This document shows, in pieces, positions 15,856-24,414 of a stretch of 36,172 nt of DNA (positions within the stretch are counted from its first letter, which is position 1; each line of letters begins with the position of its first letter). A model generated the notes under the pieces. That model did no database searches, was not told the DNA's origin, and saw only the letters and a program-made list of their open reading frames with translations. Location of the stretch: NCBI GenBank assembly GCA_947461325.1, contig CANHLD010000002.1:1-36172 (forward strand). The letters run 5' to 3'. The stretch is from Comamonadaceae bacterium (GTDB lineage: Bacteria > Pseudomonadota > Gammaproteobacteria > Burkholderiales > Burkholderiaceae_C). The translations under genes and the position numbers were made by a program.

Positions 15856-15878
15856 GTCAATGAAGTGTGTTGTTTGTT
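15838..15878 (+). terminator. Terminator-like hairpin at the end of the TIM-barrel gene
   Basis: GACTCAGC CCCAA GCTGAGTC is a perfect 8-bp stem at 15838-15858 that includes the stop codon. The following sequence is T/G-rich (15866-15881) rather than a pure T run. It may be a leaky terminator separating the transporter genes from the flotillin gene. Confidence 0.5.
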
Positions 15879-15900
15879 TATTTAAGCTGGAGAAAATTCC

Positions 15901-17592
15901 ATGACTGGCTCTCAATTTGGTGAATTCCTACTCGGACTGATCGTCGCGGCAATCGTGGTCGCAGTGGTGGTCTGGTTATTACACTGGTTGTATTTAAGAA
16001 GCAGCAAAGAACGCGCTTTTGTCCGGACTGGTATGGGTGGCGAAAAAGTTGTAGTAGACGGCGGAGCCTTTGTGCTTCCGATTTTGCATGACGTCATTCC
16101 CGTCAATATGAATACTTTGCGATTGGAGGTTGCTCGCGGCAGAGATAAATCACTGATCACCAAAGACCGAATGCGAGTGGATGTGATCGCTGAGTTTTAC
16201 GTGCGTGTTGCAGCAGACACTGTATCTGTTGCCGCTGCTGCTCAGACCCTGGGTTTGAGAACCTTAGAGCCGGAGCGACTCAAAGAGTTGATTGAAGGTA
16301 AATTCATTGACGCCTTGCGTACTGCTGCGGCCGACATGACGATGGAAGAGCTCCATGAAAAACGAGGTGCATACGTCAGACGCGTACGAGAAGCAGTTGC
16401 TGAAGATTTGACAAAAAATGGTCTGGAGTTAGAAGCTGCATCCTTGACGCAACTCGATCAAACCAGTATGGAATATTTCAATCCAAGCAATGCTTTTGAT
16501 GCCGAGGGTTTAACTCGTTTGACTGAGCAGATTGAGCGTAGGAAAAAACAACGCAACGATGTTGAACAAGACACGTTGATAGCGATTCGAAATAAAAATC
16601 TGGAAGCTGAAAAGTTGTCCTTACAAATTGATAAAGAAAGCGAATTCGCACGTATTGAACAGTTACAAAATGTGGAGTTTGCGCGTGCGCGTCAGCGCTC
16701 TGAACTTCGAACTGAACAAGCGGAGCGGGAGCGTGAATCTGAAAATGCGCAAATTTTGGCGCGTCAGTCTATTGAAAGTGCGCGGATTCATTCTGATCAA
16801 ACGCTTGAACAGGAACGTATTCGCAAGGAACAAGCTCTACAAGCTATTGAAATTGAGCGCCGTAAAGCACTTGAACTTGCTGAGCAACAACGAGCCATTG
16901 CGATCGCTCTAGAAAGTAAACATCACAGTGAAGCCTTGGCACAGGCTGAAACTGCACGTGCACTTGCTGTCTCAGCGGAAGAAAAAGTGTTCACTGCGCG
17001 TGAAGTTGAAATAGCCAATCGACACAAGGAAATAGAACTGATCGCCACGCAGCAAGATATAGAGCGTGAAACCATGCGCATTGTGCAAACCGCTGAAGCT
17101 GAAAATACGGCAAGCACCAGCCGCGGCCTAGCGATTCGTGCGCAAGCTGAGGCTGAAGCAGATGCAGACAAAATTCGTTCTATTGCTCAGAAAATTCGGG
17201 CTGAAGTTGAAGCCGAGGCTTTATCTCTCATGAACCATGCGCACAATACTTTATCGACTGAAGCCAGAGCCTCAGCTTTGCGGATGCGTTTGGTAGAGAA
17301 AGCTGAGGCCATTATTCGGGAGTCTGTACGTCCTATGGAACGCATCGAAGGAATCAAGATCATGCATGTCGATGGATTGGGCGGCAGTGGCGGTCACTCT
17401 GGAGACGGCAACGGCCAAGCTGGTTTTGCGGACGGCATAGTGAATTCAGCTCTGCGCTTCAGAGCGCAAGCCCCCATCGTCGATCAACTGCTCAAAGAAA
17501 TAGGCTTGGAAGGTGGCGATATTCAGCGCTTAGTTTCAGGCGTATCCGGCGCTAACGCCGGTATGAGCGATACACCAGCCATCAAGGAATGA
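15901..17592 (+). CDS. YqiK-like flotillin (SPFH domain membrane protein)
   Basis: A 563-residue flotillin-family protein. Residues 8-30 form one membrane segment at the N-terminus. An SPFH domain follows (about 35-200; ERAFVRTGMGGEKVVVDGG, RGRDKSLITKDRMRVDV). A very long Glu/Ala/Arg-rich coiled coil runs from about 215 to 460, with repeated AEAEADADKIRSIAQ-like sequence. The C-terminus has a glycine-rich stretch (GGSGGHSGDGNGQAG) and a short tail. Length and order match E. coli YqiK. Flotillins organise membrane microdomains and oligomerise. YqiK-type genes usually sit next to an NfeD/YqiJ-like partner, which is missing here; instead the gene lies between a transporter operon and SRPBCC genes. 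GGAG seven bases upstream supports the start. Confidence 0.93.
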   Translation: MTGSQFGEFLLGLIVAAIVVAVVVWLLHWLYLRSSKERAFVRTGMGGEKVVVDGGAFVLPILHDVIPVNMNTLRLEVARGRDKSLITKDRMRVDVIAEFYVRVAADTVSVAAAAQTLGLRTLEPERLKELIEGKFIDALRTAAADMTMEELHEKRGAYVRRVREAVAEDLTKNGLELEAASLTQLDQTSMEYFNPSNAFDAEGLTRLTEQIERRKKQRNDVEQDTLIAIRNKNLEAEKLSLQIDKESEFARIEQLQNVEFARARQRSELRTEQAERERESENAQILARQSIESARIHSDQTLEQERIRKEQALQAIEIERRKALELAEQQRAIAIALESKHHSEALAQAETARALAVSAEEKVFTAREVEIANRHKEIELIATQQDIERETMRIVQTAEAENTASTSRGLAIRAQAEAEADADKIRSIAQKIRAEVEAEALSLMNHAHNTLSTEARASALRMRLVEKAEAIIRESVRPMERIEGIKIMHVDGLGGSGGHSGDGNGQAGFADGIVNSALRFRAQAPIVDQLLKEIGLEGGDIQRLVSGVSGANAGMSDTPAIKE

Positions 17593-17596
17593 ACTT

Positions 17597-18040
17597 GTGA
17601 TTCAAGTCTACACATCCAGTGTGATTGATACAACAGCAGAAGCCGTTTGGGCGCGTATTCGCGATTTCAACGCCTTGCCAATCTGGCACCCTAGTATTGC
17701 CGACAGTCGCATTGAAAACAATCAGCCTTCAGACCGCGTAGGTTGTGTTCGATATTTTCATTTGCGCGATGGTGGCTTGATCCGTGAACGTTTGTTGGCT
17801 TTATCTGATTACGATTTCACCTGTAGCTACAGTATTCTCGAAAGCCCTATGGGTGTCGAAAATTATGTTGCTACTTTAAAGCTAACGCCAATCACTGATG
17901 GTGGCCGCTGTTTTGCGGAATGGAGTGCTGAATTTGACTGTGCATCCAGTCGCGAAACCGAGTTGTCCCAAACGATTGGGCAAGGTGTGTTTCAGGTTGG
18001 ATTTGATGCTCTCAAACGGTATTTTGCAAGTCGACGTTAA
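17597..18040 (+). CDS. SRPBCC family protein (polyketide cyclase/dehydrase-like)
   Basis: A 147-residue single-domain SRPBCC (START/Bet v1-like) protein. The pattern IDTTAEAVWARIRDFNALPIWHPSI and RVGCVRYFHLRDGGLIRERLLALSDY is typical of the bacterial polyketide-cyclase/dehydrase branch, whose deep cavity binds hydrophobic or aromatic ligands. It starts with GTG four bases after the flotillin stop, with AAGGA eight bases upstream, and overlaps the next gene by one base (TAATG). The following gene starts with a homologous domain. A catalytic role is not evident; ligand binding or carrying is equally possible. Confidence 0.88.
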   Translation: MIQVYTSSVIDTTAEAVWARIRDFNALPIWHPSIADSRIENNQPSDRVGCVRYFHLRDGGLIRERLLALSDYDFTCSYSILESPMGVENYVATLKLTPITDGGRCFAEWSAEFDCASSRETELSQTIGQGVFQVGFDALKRYFASRR

Positions 18041-19518
18041 TGAGCCTGCAACGCGTTGTTCGTTCTAGCATCATTGACGCTCCCATTGAGCGTGTTTGGT
18101 CCATATTGCGTGACTTTAATAGCCATGACCAATGGCACAGCGTGGTTGCACAGAGCGAAATTGAAGATCATCAGAACGCTGATCGGGTGGGCTGTGTGCG
18201 TAATTTCATTCTGGCTGACGGTAACCACATTCGCGAAATGCTGATCAGTTTGTCCGACAAAGATTACATCAGCACATATACCATCGTTGAAGCTACGGTT
18301 CCCTTGATTCGCTACGTTGCTACGGTGAGCTTAAAACCGGTGACTGACGGTAATAGAACATTTTGGCATTGGTCTTCAACTTTTGAAACACCGCCTGGCA
18401 TGGAGACCCAATTGCGCGACATGGTTGCCCACGGCGTGTATGAAGCAGGATTTTCAAATTTAAAAAGTTTTTTATCTTCCGGGCAAGTCATCGATAGAGC
18501 GAATGAACTTAAAAGACAAGCTGTTGTCACAGGTCTTCCCATTCAGGCGAATGCTATTCGTGTCAGAGATTATGGCCAGGCCTCTGTGATGCAATATGAA
18601 GCTGTGAATGTGCCTCCACCAGCTGAAGGGGAGGTGCGCATACGACAAACGGCTGTAGGTGTAAATTATTTAGATATCTATTTACGAAAAGGATGGATTC
18701 CTGAATTTTTACCGCTACCCGCAACGCCTGGTATGGAAGCGGCCGGTGAAGTCATAGATGTCGGTCCGGGGGTCACGAGTTTGTTGCCAGGTGACCGAGT
18801 TGTGTATATGTGCCCAGTGCCCGGTTCATACACCTCAATACGCAATGTTCCTGTCGTATGTACCACTCGAATTCCGCCTGGAATTTCCGATCAAGTGGCA
18901 GCCGCATTATTGTTAAAAGGTGTAACCGCAGATTATTTGATACGTGACCTTGGGCATATCAAGCAGGGCACCCGTCTTTTGGTGCATGCAGCGGCTGGCG
19001 GAGTGGGACAAATTATTTCATCTTGGGCTCATAGCCTTGGTGCATTGGTCATAGGAACTGTGTCATCACCAAGCAAAGCCCGAATAGCCAGGGAACATGG
19101 ATGCCATCATGTGATAGTGGGTCGTGATTACCAATTCAGTGACGCAATTCACTCTATTTGCAGTGGTGTAGATGTCATTATTGATGGTCTTGGAGACGCT
19201 GCACGTGATGAAAATTTCGCATCATTGGCTAAATGCGGGCATTGGATCAGTCTTGGTCAAGCCACAGGTGCTATCAATGAAATTTCACCGCATTGGTTGA
19301 TACAAAAATCTTTGAGTTTTTCAAGACCGGTCGCCTTTGATTATGTGGCTACACAAGATAAATTGAATGAGCGCGCTCAGCGCATCTGGAAAGCACTTTT
19401 TGATGGTATTTTAAAAAATCCAGATTACGAAGAATTTGAATTAAAAGATGCTTACCTTGCACATGAAAAATTAGAGAGCAGGCAGTCGACGGGATCTTTG
19501 TTGTTAAAAATAATTTGA
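18040..19518 (+). CDS. SRPBCC domain fused to quinone oxidoreductase-like MDR enzyme
   Basis: A 492-residue two-domain protein. Residues 1-150 are an SRPBCC domain (IDAPIERVWSILRDFNSHDQWH, DRVGCVRNFILADGNHIREML) clearly related to the previous gene. Residues 165-492 are a zinc-independent medium-chain dehydrogenase/reductase of the NAD(P)H:quinone oxidoreductase type: VGVNYLDIYLRKG, TPGMEAAGEVIDVGPGV, GDRVVY, and the nucleotide-binding LLVHAAAGGVGQ. No zinc-ligand cysteine cluster is seen. I see no frame break, so the fusion appears genuine. It likely uses NADPH to reduce a quinone or enone held or delivered by the SRPBCC part. It is the last gene of the rightward cluster and is convergent with the acyltransferase at 19544. 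Confidence 0.9.
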   Translation: MSLQRVVRSSIIDAPIERVWSILRDFNSHDQWHSVVAQSEIEDHQNADRVGCVRNFILADGNHIREMLISLSDKDYISTYTIVEATVPLIRYVATVSLKPVTDGNRTFWHWSSTFETPPGMETQLRDMVAHGVYEAGFSNLKSFLSSGQVIDRANELKRQAVVTGLPIQANAIRVRDYGQASVMQYEAVNVPPPAEGEVRIRQTAVGVNYLDIYLRKGWIPEFLPLPATPGMEAAGEVIDVGPGVTSLLPGDRVVYMCPVPGSYTSIRNVPVVCTTRIPPGISDQVAAALLLKGVTADYLIRDLGHIKQGTRLLVHAAAGGVGQIISSWAHSLGALVIGTVSSPSKARIAREHGCHHVIVGRDYQFSDAIHSICSGVDVIIDGLGDAARDENFASLAKCGHWISLGQATGAINEISPHWLIQKSLSFSRPVAFDYVATQDKLNERAQRIWKALFDGILKNPDYEEFELKDAYLAHEKLESRQSTGSLLLKII

Positions 19519-19543
19519 TCTTTTGCAAGCACGCAATATTTGT

Positions 19544-20263
19544 CTATCTTAAGAATCTCTTGACGTATTTGGGGTTCATATCAGTCATTTTTAAAATGGT
19601 TAAGTAGTCGGCTGTATTAAACAATGGATCAATCCCCGGTTCACTGCAAATAGATGCACCAACGTTTAAATAACCTTTCAAAATAGCAGGAATAGACACA
19701 TCATCGCAGGTTGAAGAATTCAATAACTGAACAGGGTGTTTCGCTTTGATTTTTATTTTTTCTGAAATGCGTTCCATCTTGATTAGATACTGATGAACTT
19801 TTGAAGCCAGCAAGCCACCATCAGCCAAGGAAATACTTGAGCAACCCATGATGTATTGATAGTTTGATTGCTTGATGAATTTGTAAATTTCTTTCCAAAG
19901 TAGAAGTATCGTGTAGCCGTTTCTGAATTCTTTATCTATACACGATCTGTCGATTTCAATGATACTTTCTCTCAAGTCATTGATAGGACTCAAATCAAAC
20001 AATGAGTCGCAGTACATCGATCCAATTTTTTTGGCGGCTTCTGGTGTAATTAATCTGTAGGTGCCAACAATGCGATGGTCAATGCTTTGTTTGACAATCA
20101 AGTGATCACATACGTGATCAAATTCATCTATGTCCATGTCTTGATTGGCATCAGGAAATACAGTTGAAAATTCATCCTTAAAGATTTTGAATCGAAAGCG
20201 CTGAACTTCTTCAATTGTTTTGAGGTCTTTTGACCACTCGATATGAAGGAGTTTAGAATTCAT
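19544..20263 (-). CDS. OlsB-like N-acyltransferase (GNAT, hemolysin-like)
   Basis: A 239-residue protein of the GNAT-like family that includes OlsB, the enzyme that N-acylates ornithine with a 3-hydroxyacyl-ACP in ornithine-lipid synthesis. Supporting blocks are RFRFKIFKDEF near the start, DHLIV, the core VGTYRLI, and IIEIDRSCIDKEFRNGYTILLLWKEI, which matches the family pattern. The region is AT-rich. It is divergent from a PlsC-type acyltransferase 73 bases away, which fits an olsB-olsA pair. Other members of the same superfamily are autoinducer synthases and PEP-CTERM-associated acyltransferases; the length and the next genes favour OlsB. Exact acceptor is inferred, not shown. Confidence 0.72.
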   Translation of the reverse strand: MNSKLLHIEWSKDLKTIEEVQRFRFKIFKDEFSTVFPDANQDMDIDEFDHVCDHLIVKQSIDHRIVGTYRLITPEAAKKIGSMYCDSLFDLSPINDLRESIIEIDRSCIDKEFRNGYTILLLWKEIYKFIKQSNYQYIMGCSSISLADGGLLASKVHQYLIKMERISEKIKIKAKHPVQLLNSSTCDDVSIPAILKGYLNVGASICSEPGIDPLFNTADYLTILKMTDMNPKYVKRFLR

Positions 20264-20336
20264 TGAAAACAGTAATCAGGCTTTTGTAGAGCGGGGCATC
20301 GCTAAAAATAACTGGCAGAAAAAACATAAGCAATTC

Positions 20337-21095
20337 ATGAAACAGTTTTTCAAAATATCCATAGGTAGCTTGCAAGTTATTTTGTTGATAATAGAAGCTG
20401 TCATTGTCAGTAGATGTATATTTCTTTTTGCTTCTGCGAGTTGGAAAGATTTATATGTACAGAATTGGTCAAAAAGAGTATTGAGATCATTTGGTATTTC
20501 AATAAAACTGGTGAATCCTGATAATTTGTCAATTAAAGGTGGTTTTTCTTTGGTGTCAAACCATGTTTCTTGGATAGACATACAAGTAATTGAATCAATT
20601 GTACATTGTAGATTCATTTCTACTTCAGAGGTTTTTGCTTGGCCCGTCATTGGCCAAATGGCTGAAGCTGCAGGATCACTTTTTATCGATTTGAACAATC
20701 CCCGAACAGGCACCAAGAAAATAGTGGATCAAATGACCCCCTTGCTTAAAGCTGGGGAGACTATTTGTTTCTTCCCGGAGGCAACCTCTACGGATGGCAG
20801 TCAAATTTTGCCTTTCAAATCTAATTTATTTCAATCTTCCATTTTGTCAAACACGCCTGTCATACCTGTTGCCATACGTTATCTAGACAACAATAATGAA
20901 TTTTCTTCTGCTCCCGGATTTTTTGGTGATATGACATTGCTTGAATGCATGAAAAATATTTTTGTAAATGCACCATTGACTGCTCAAGTCATTGTATTGC
21001 CCGCAGCTCCTTTTTTCTCCAATAAAAAAGAACTCTCAGAATATTGTTTCAATCAAATAAACAATTCTTTGTCTCTTCACCGTTTGATAGATTGA
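20337..21095 (+). CDS. PlsC-type 1-acyl-glycerol-phosphate/lyso-ornithine lipid acyltransferase (OlsA-like)
   Basis: A 252-residue acyltransferase. An N-terminal membrane segment (about 8-30) precedes the motif NHVSWIDIQ (NHx4D type) and FPEATSTDGSQILPF (FPEGT-type block), the standard catalytic and acceptor sites of the PlsC family. Such proteins transfer an acyl chain from acyl-ACP or acyl-CoA. Pairing with the OlsB-like gene suggests the second acylation that completes ornithine lipid, but ordinary phosphatidic acid synthesis is possible. The start ATG has no strong ribosome site. The next gene starts five bases after its stop. Confidence 0.8.
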   Translation: MKQFFKISIGSLQVILLIIEAVIVSRCIFLFASASWKDLYVQNWSKRVLRSFGISIKLVNPDNLSIKGGFSLVSNHVSWIDIQVIESIVHCRFISTSEVFAWPVIGQMAEAAGSLFIDLNNPRTGTKKIVDQMTPLLKAGETICFFPEATSTDGSQILPFKSNLFQSSILSNTPVIPVAIRYLDNNNEFSSAPGFFGDMTLLECMKNIFVNAPLTAQVIVLPAAPFFSNKKELSEYCFNQINNSLSLHRLID

Positions 21096-21100
21096 TACTC

Positions 21101-21937
21101 ATGGGCTTTATCAACTCAGTTATTTTATTTGATTCGCTTATAAGAGTTTATATATTTATTGGTTTAGGTCTGACTTTTTGGGTGCTTTCTAAATATTGCC
21201 CAATGAAGGAATATTTGAATTTAAAAATTAAATTATCGGACTACTTGTTTATTTTTACTGCATTAATCATTGCAGCTTTGTATGAACTTCTTGTAACACC
21301 TGTTATCCGTTATTTTTTGAATGATTCAACAGAATTTCAGTCCTTACTTGTGCAGGCAGTTGAGCAGTGGGGATTATGGTTTCAAATCCCCGCCTATTTA
21401 ATAGTTACTGATTTCCTCGGTTATTGGTTTCATCGTCTGATGCACTCTAAAACATTCTGGCGCGTGCATGCTTTTCATCATTCCATTCAATCTTTAAACT
21501 GGATTGCAGGTGTTCGCGGCTCACCTCTGCACATTTTGCTTGTGATTCTCCCAAGCATGCTGGCTTCTTCCATTTTTCTTTTGTCCGATCAGACACTGGC
21601 TTTTTATGTGGTCGTGTTCATTGATATTTGCAGTCAACACCTGACTCATTCAAATGTTTATTTGCCTTATGCGCGTCAATTGGAATATTTTTTGGTAACT
21701 CCTCGCATGCATTTCATTCACCATCATATTGATGAGAGGTATGGGGGTAGTAATTTTGGATTTTATTTCTCCATCTGGGATCATCTCTTTGGAACTTATG
21801 TGGATGCCGGATGCGTGAAAGAAAAAGGCCGATTGGGATTAAGTGCCGAATACTCCACATCCTCTATGTTTTGGGGATGGGCACTCAAAGAAAAAGTCGG
21901 TGGTGAGCGGTTGCCAAGTGAGCCTGAAAATATTTAG
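21101..21937 (+). CDS. Sterol desaturase / fatty acid hydroxylase superfamily protein (di-iron)
   Basis: A 278-residue integral membrane protein with several hydrophobic segments and the histidine boxes of the superfamily: HRLMH (HX3H), HAFHH (HX2HH) and HFIHH (HX2HH), which bind two irons. Members hydroxylate lipids. The order of boxes fits OlsE-type ornithine-lipid hydroxylases as well as other fatty acid hydroxylases. It lies in the same AT-rich block directly after the OlsA-like gene, so a hydroxylated ornithine lipid is a reasonable product. The frame extends to TTG 21044, inside the preceding gene, but ATG 21101 begins a typical membrane start. No stable ribosome site is visible. Confidence 0.85.
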   Translation: MGFINSVILFDSLIRVYIFIGLGLTFWVLSKYCPMKEYLNLKIKLSDYLFIFTALIIAALYELLVTPVIRYFLNDSTEFQSLLVQAVEQWGLWFQIPAYLIVTDFLGYWFHRLMHSKTFWRVHAFHHSIQSLNWIAGVRGSPLHILLVILPSMLASSIFLLSDQTLAFYVVVFIDICSQHLTHSNVYLPYARQLEYFLVTPRMHFIHHHIDERYGGSNFGFYFSIWDHLFGTYVDAGCVKEKGRLGLSAEYSTSSMFWGWALKEKVGGERLPSEPENI

Positions 21938-21948
21938 TGACTTTGTAA

Positions 21949-22039
21949 TGGCGGAGAGGGCGGGATTCGAACCCGCGGAGGGCTATTAACCCTCACACGC
22001 TTTCCAGGCGTGCGACTTAAACCGCTCATCCACCTCTCC
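21949..22039 (-). tRNA. tRNA-Ser (anticodon GGA)
   Basis: Read on the minus strand, GGAGAGG at the 5' end pairs with CCTCTCC at the 3' end, followed by a G discriminator and an encoded CCA (21949-21951). The anticodon arm is CACGCCTGGAAAGCGTG, which places GGA in the loop, and a long variable arm (GAGGGTTAATAGCCCTC) is present, as in class II serine tRNAs. The T arm GCGGGTTCGAATCCCGC is standard. It is antisense to the neighbouring genes. Confidence 0.97.
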
Positions 22040-22122
22040 TGTGCATGTCATTGTATCAGCCAGCCTGGAGGGTACACTTAAATGTTTCAAGTCAACGCCC
22101 CAAGCTTGGGCCGGAGCAGTTA

Positions 22123-24408
22123 ATGAAATTTCGCTTTCCCATCGTCATCATTGATGAAGATTTTCGATCTGAAAACACGTCTGGCTTGGGTATTCGTGCA
22201 CTTGCCCAAGCCATCGAAGGTGAGGGTTACGAAGTCATGGGTGTGACCAGTTACGGCGACCTGAGCCAATTCGCCCAGCAACAGTCCCGCGCCAGCGCAT
22301 TTATTTTGTCGATTGATGACGAAGAGTTCACGCCTGGCCCAGACCTTGATCCTGCTGTCCTCAATTTACGCAGTTTTATTGACGAGGTGCGCCGCAAAAA
22401 CGCCGATGTGCCTATTTATGTGTACGGTGAAACCAAAACTTCACGCCATTTGCCCAACGATATTCTTCGCGAATTGCACGGATTTATTCACATGTTCGAA
22501 GATACGCCGGAGTTTGTGGCGCGTCACATCATCCGCGAAGCCAAAAGTTACCTTGAAGGTGTACAACCGCCTTTTTTCAAGGCCTTGCTGGATTACGCCG
22601 AAGACGGTTCATATTCCTGGCACTGCCCCGGACACTCGGGCGGCGTGGCGTTTTTGAAAAGTCCGGTCGGTCAAATGTTTCATCAGTTTTTTGGTGAAAA
22701 CATGTTGCGTGCAGACGTGTGCAATGCGGTTGAAGAGCTCGGTCAGTTGCTTGATCACGATGGAGCCATTGGCGAGAGCGAGCGCAATGCTGCACGTATT
22801 TTCAATGCCGATCATTGTTTCTTTGTGACCAACGGCACCAGTACCTCCAACAAAATTGTCTGGCACCATACGGTGGCACCTGGCGACGTGGTGGTGGTTG
22901 ACCGCAATTGCCACAAGTCTGTGCTGCACGCCATCATCATGACGGGTGCGATTCCAGTGTTCTTGAAACCCACACGCAACCATTTCGGCATCATCGGTCC
23001 TATTCCGAAAAGCGAGTTCGAGCCTGAGGCCATCAAAGCCAAGATCAAGGCCAATCCCTTGCTCAAAGGTCAGGATGTGAAAGCCATCAAACCCAAGGTC
23101 ATGACCTTGACACAGTCAACCTATGACGGTGTGCTCTACAACACCGAGACCATCAAAGACATGCTGGACGGCTATGTGCCTAATTTGCATTTTGATGAAG
23201 CCTGGTTACCTCATGCGGCTTTCCATCCCTTCTATGGCACGTTTCACGCCATGGGTAAAAAGCGTTTGCGCCCCAAGGAAGCCATGGTGTATTCCACGCA
23301 GTCTGTGCACAAATTGCTTGCAGGCATCAGCCAGGCCAGCCACGTGCTGGTGCAAGACTCGCAGGAAAACAAGTTGGACCGGCATTTGTTCAACGAAGCA
23401 TATTTGATGCACACCAGCACCAGTCCGCAATACAGCATCATTGCCAGTTGTGACGTGGCGGCAGCCATGATGGAGCCACCCGGCGGTACGGCCTTGGTGG
23501 AGGAAAGTATTGCTGAAGCGCTGGATTTCCGCCGCGCCATGCGCAAAGTCGACGCTGAATACGGCAAAGACTGGTGGTTCAAGGTATGGGGGCCGGACAA
23601 TCTGGTGGAAGACGGCGTGGGCCGTGCTGACGACTGGGTGATCAAGGCAGAAAAAAAAGGACGCATCAGAAAAACCGACGCACCCAATTGGCATGGTTTT
23701 GGCGATTTGGCAGACGGGTTCAATATGTTGGATCCGATCAAAGCCACCATCGTGACGCCTGGTTTACGGTTGGATGGCAAATTTGATGACGCAGGTATTC
23801 CTGCCAGCATCGTCACCAAGTTTTTAGCTGAACATGGTGTGATTGTGGAGAAAACCGGTTTGTACAGTTTCTTTATCATGTTCACCATCGGTATCACCAA
23901 AGGACGCTGGAATTCATTGTTGACAGCGTTGCAGCAATTCAAGGACGACTACGACCGCAATCAACCGATGTGGCGCATCCTGCCCGAGTTCTGCCAGAAG
24001 TATTCCAAGTACGAGCGCATGGGTTTGCGAGACCTGTGCCACCACATACATACTTTGTATGCCAAGTACGATATTGCACGTTTGACCACAGAGATGTACC
24101 TGAGCGATTTAAAGCCGGCCATGAAGCCCAGTGATGCGTATGCACAAATCGCTCACCGCAACACCGAGCGCGTGCCTATCGATGATTTGCTCGGTCGCAT
24201 CACCACCAGTTTGGTCACACCTTACCCGCCGGGTATTCCATTGCTGATTCCAGGTGAAGTGTTCAATAAGAAAATCATCGATTACTTGAAATTCGCCCGT
24301 GAGTTCAACCTGAAGTGCCCCGGTTTTGAAACCGACATACACGGTCTGGTGGAAGAGAAGGACGAGCAGGGCGTGACCCATTATTTTGCAGATTGCGTCA
24401 AACTTTAA
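22123..24408 (+). CDS. PLP-dependent arginine/lysine/ornithine decarboxylase
   Basis: A 761-residue decarboxylase of the large bacterial Orn/Lys/Arg class (fold type I). The N-terminal wing domain (about 1-130) starts MKFRFPIVIIDEDFRSEN. The PLP domain contains WHCPGHSGGVAFLKSP, FVTNGTSTSNKIV and YSTQSVHKLLAG with the cofactor lysine at 397. The C-terminal domain ends with a pattern of TPYPPGIPLLIPGE. Such enzymes make polyamines or consume protons during acid stress; which amino acid is used cannot be decided from sequence. The frame extends to ATG 22045 inside the tRNA region, but ATG 22123 has GGAG six bases upstream and matches family starts. The mutase gene starts six bases after its stop. 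Confidence 0.93.
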   Translation: MKFRFPIVIIDEDFRSENTSGLGIRALAQAIEGEGYEVMGVTSYGDLSQFAQQQSRASAFILSIDDEEFTPGPDLDPAVLNLRSFIDEVRRKNADVPIYVYGETKTSRHLPNDILRELHGFIHMFEDTPEFVARHIIREAKSYLEGVQPPFFKALLDYAEDGSYSWHCPGHSGGVAFLKSPVGQMFHQFFGENMLRADVCNAVEELGQLLDHDGAIGESERNAARIFNADHCFFVTNGTSTSNKIVWHHTVAPGDVVVVDRNCHKSVLHAIIMTGAIPVFLKPTRNHFGIIGPIPKSEFEPEAIKAKIKANPLLKGQDVKAIKPKVMTLTQSTYDGVLYNTETIKDMLDGYVPNLHFDEAWLPHAAFHPFYGTFHAMGKKRLRPKEAMVYSTQSVHKLLAGISQASHVLVQDSQENKLDRHLFNEAYLMHTSTSPQYSIIASCDVAAAMMEPPGGTALVEESIAEALDFRRAMRKVDAEYGKDWWFKVWGPDNLVEDGVGRADDWVIKAEKKGRIRKTDAPNWHGFGDLADGFNMLDPIKATIVTPGLRLDGKFDDAGIPASIVTKFLAEHGVIVEKTGLYSFFIMFTIGITKGRWNSLLTALQQFKDDYDRNQPMWRILPEFCQKYSKYERMGLRDLCHHIHTLYAKYDIARLTTEMYLSDLKPAMKPSDAYAQIAHRNTERVPIDDLLGRITTSLVTPYPPGIPLLIPGEVFNKKIIDYLKFAREFNLKCPGFETDIHGLVEEKDEQGVTHYFADCVKL

Positions 24409-24414
24409 TCAGCC

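Noticed and set aside
20276..20716. 146-residue minus-strand open frame overlapping the OlsA-like gene
   Set aside because: It is opposite conserved PlsC motifs and has no features of its own.
19519..22039. AT-rich block at the 3' end of tRNA-Ser as an integrated genomic island
   Set aside because: No integrase and no copy of the tRNA 3' end at the other border (19519-19543). The first 5 kb are similarly AT-rich, so composition alone is weak.
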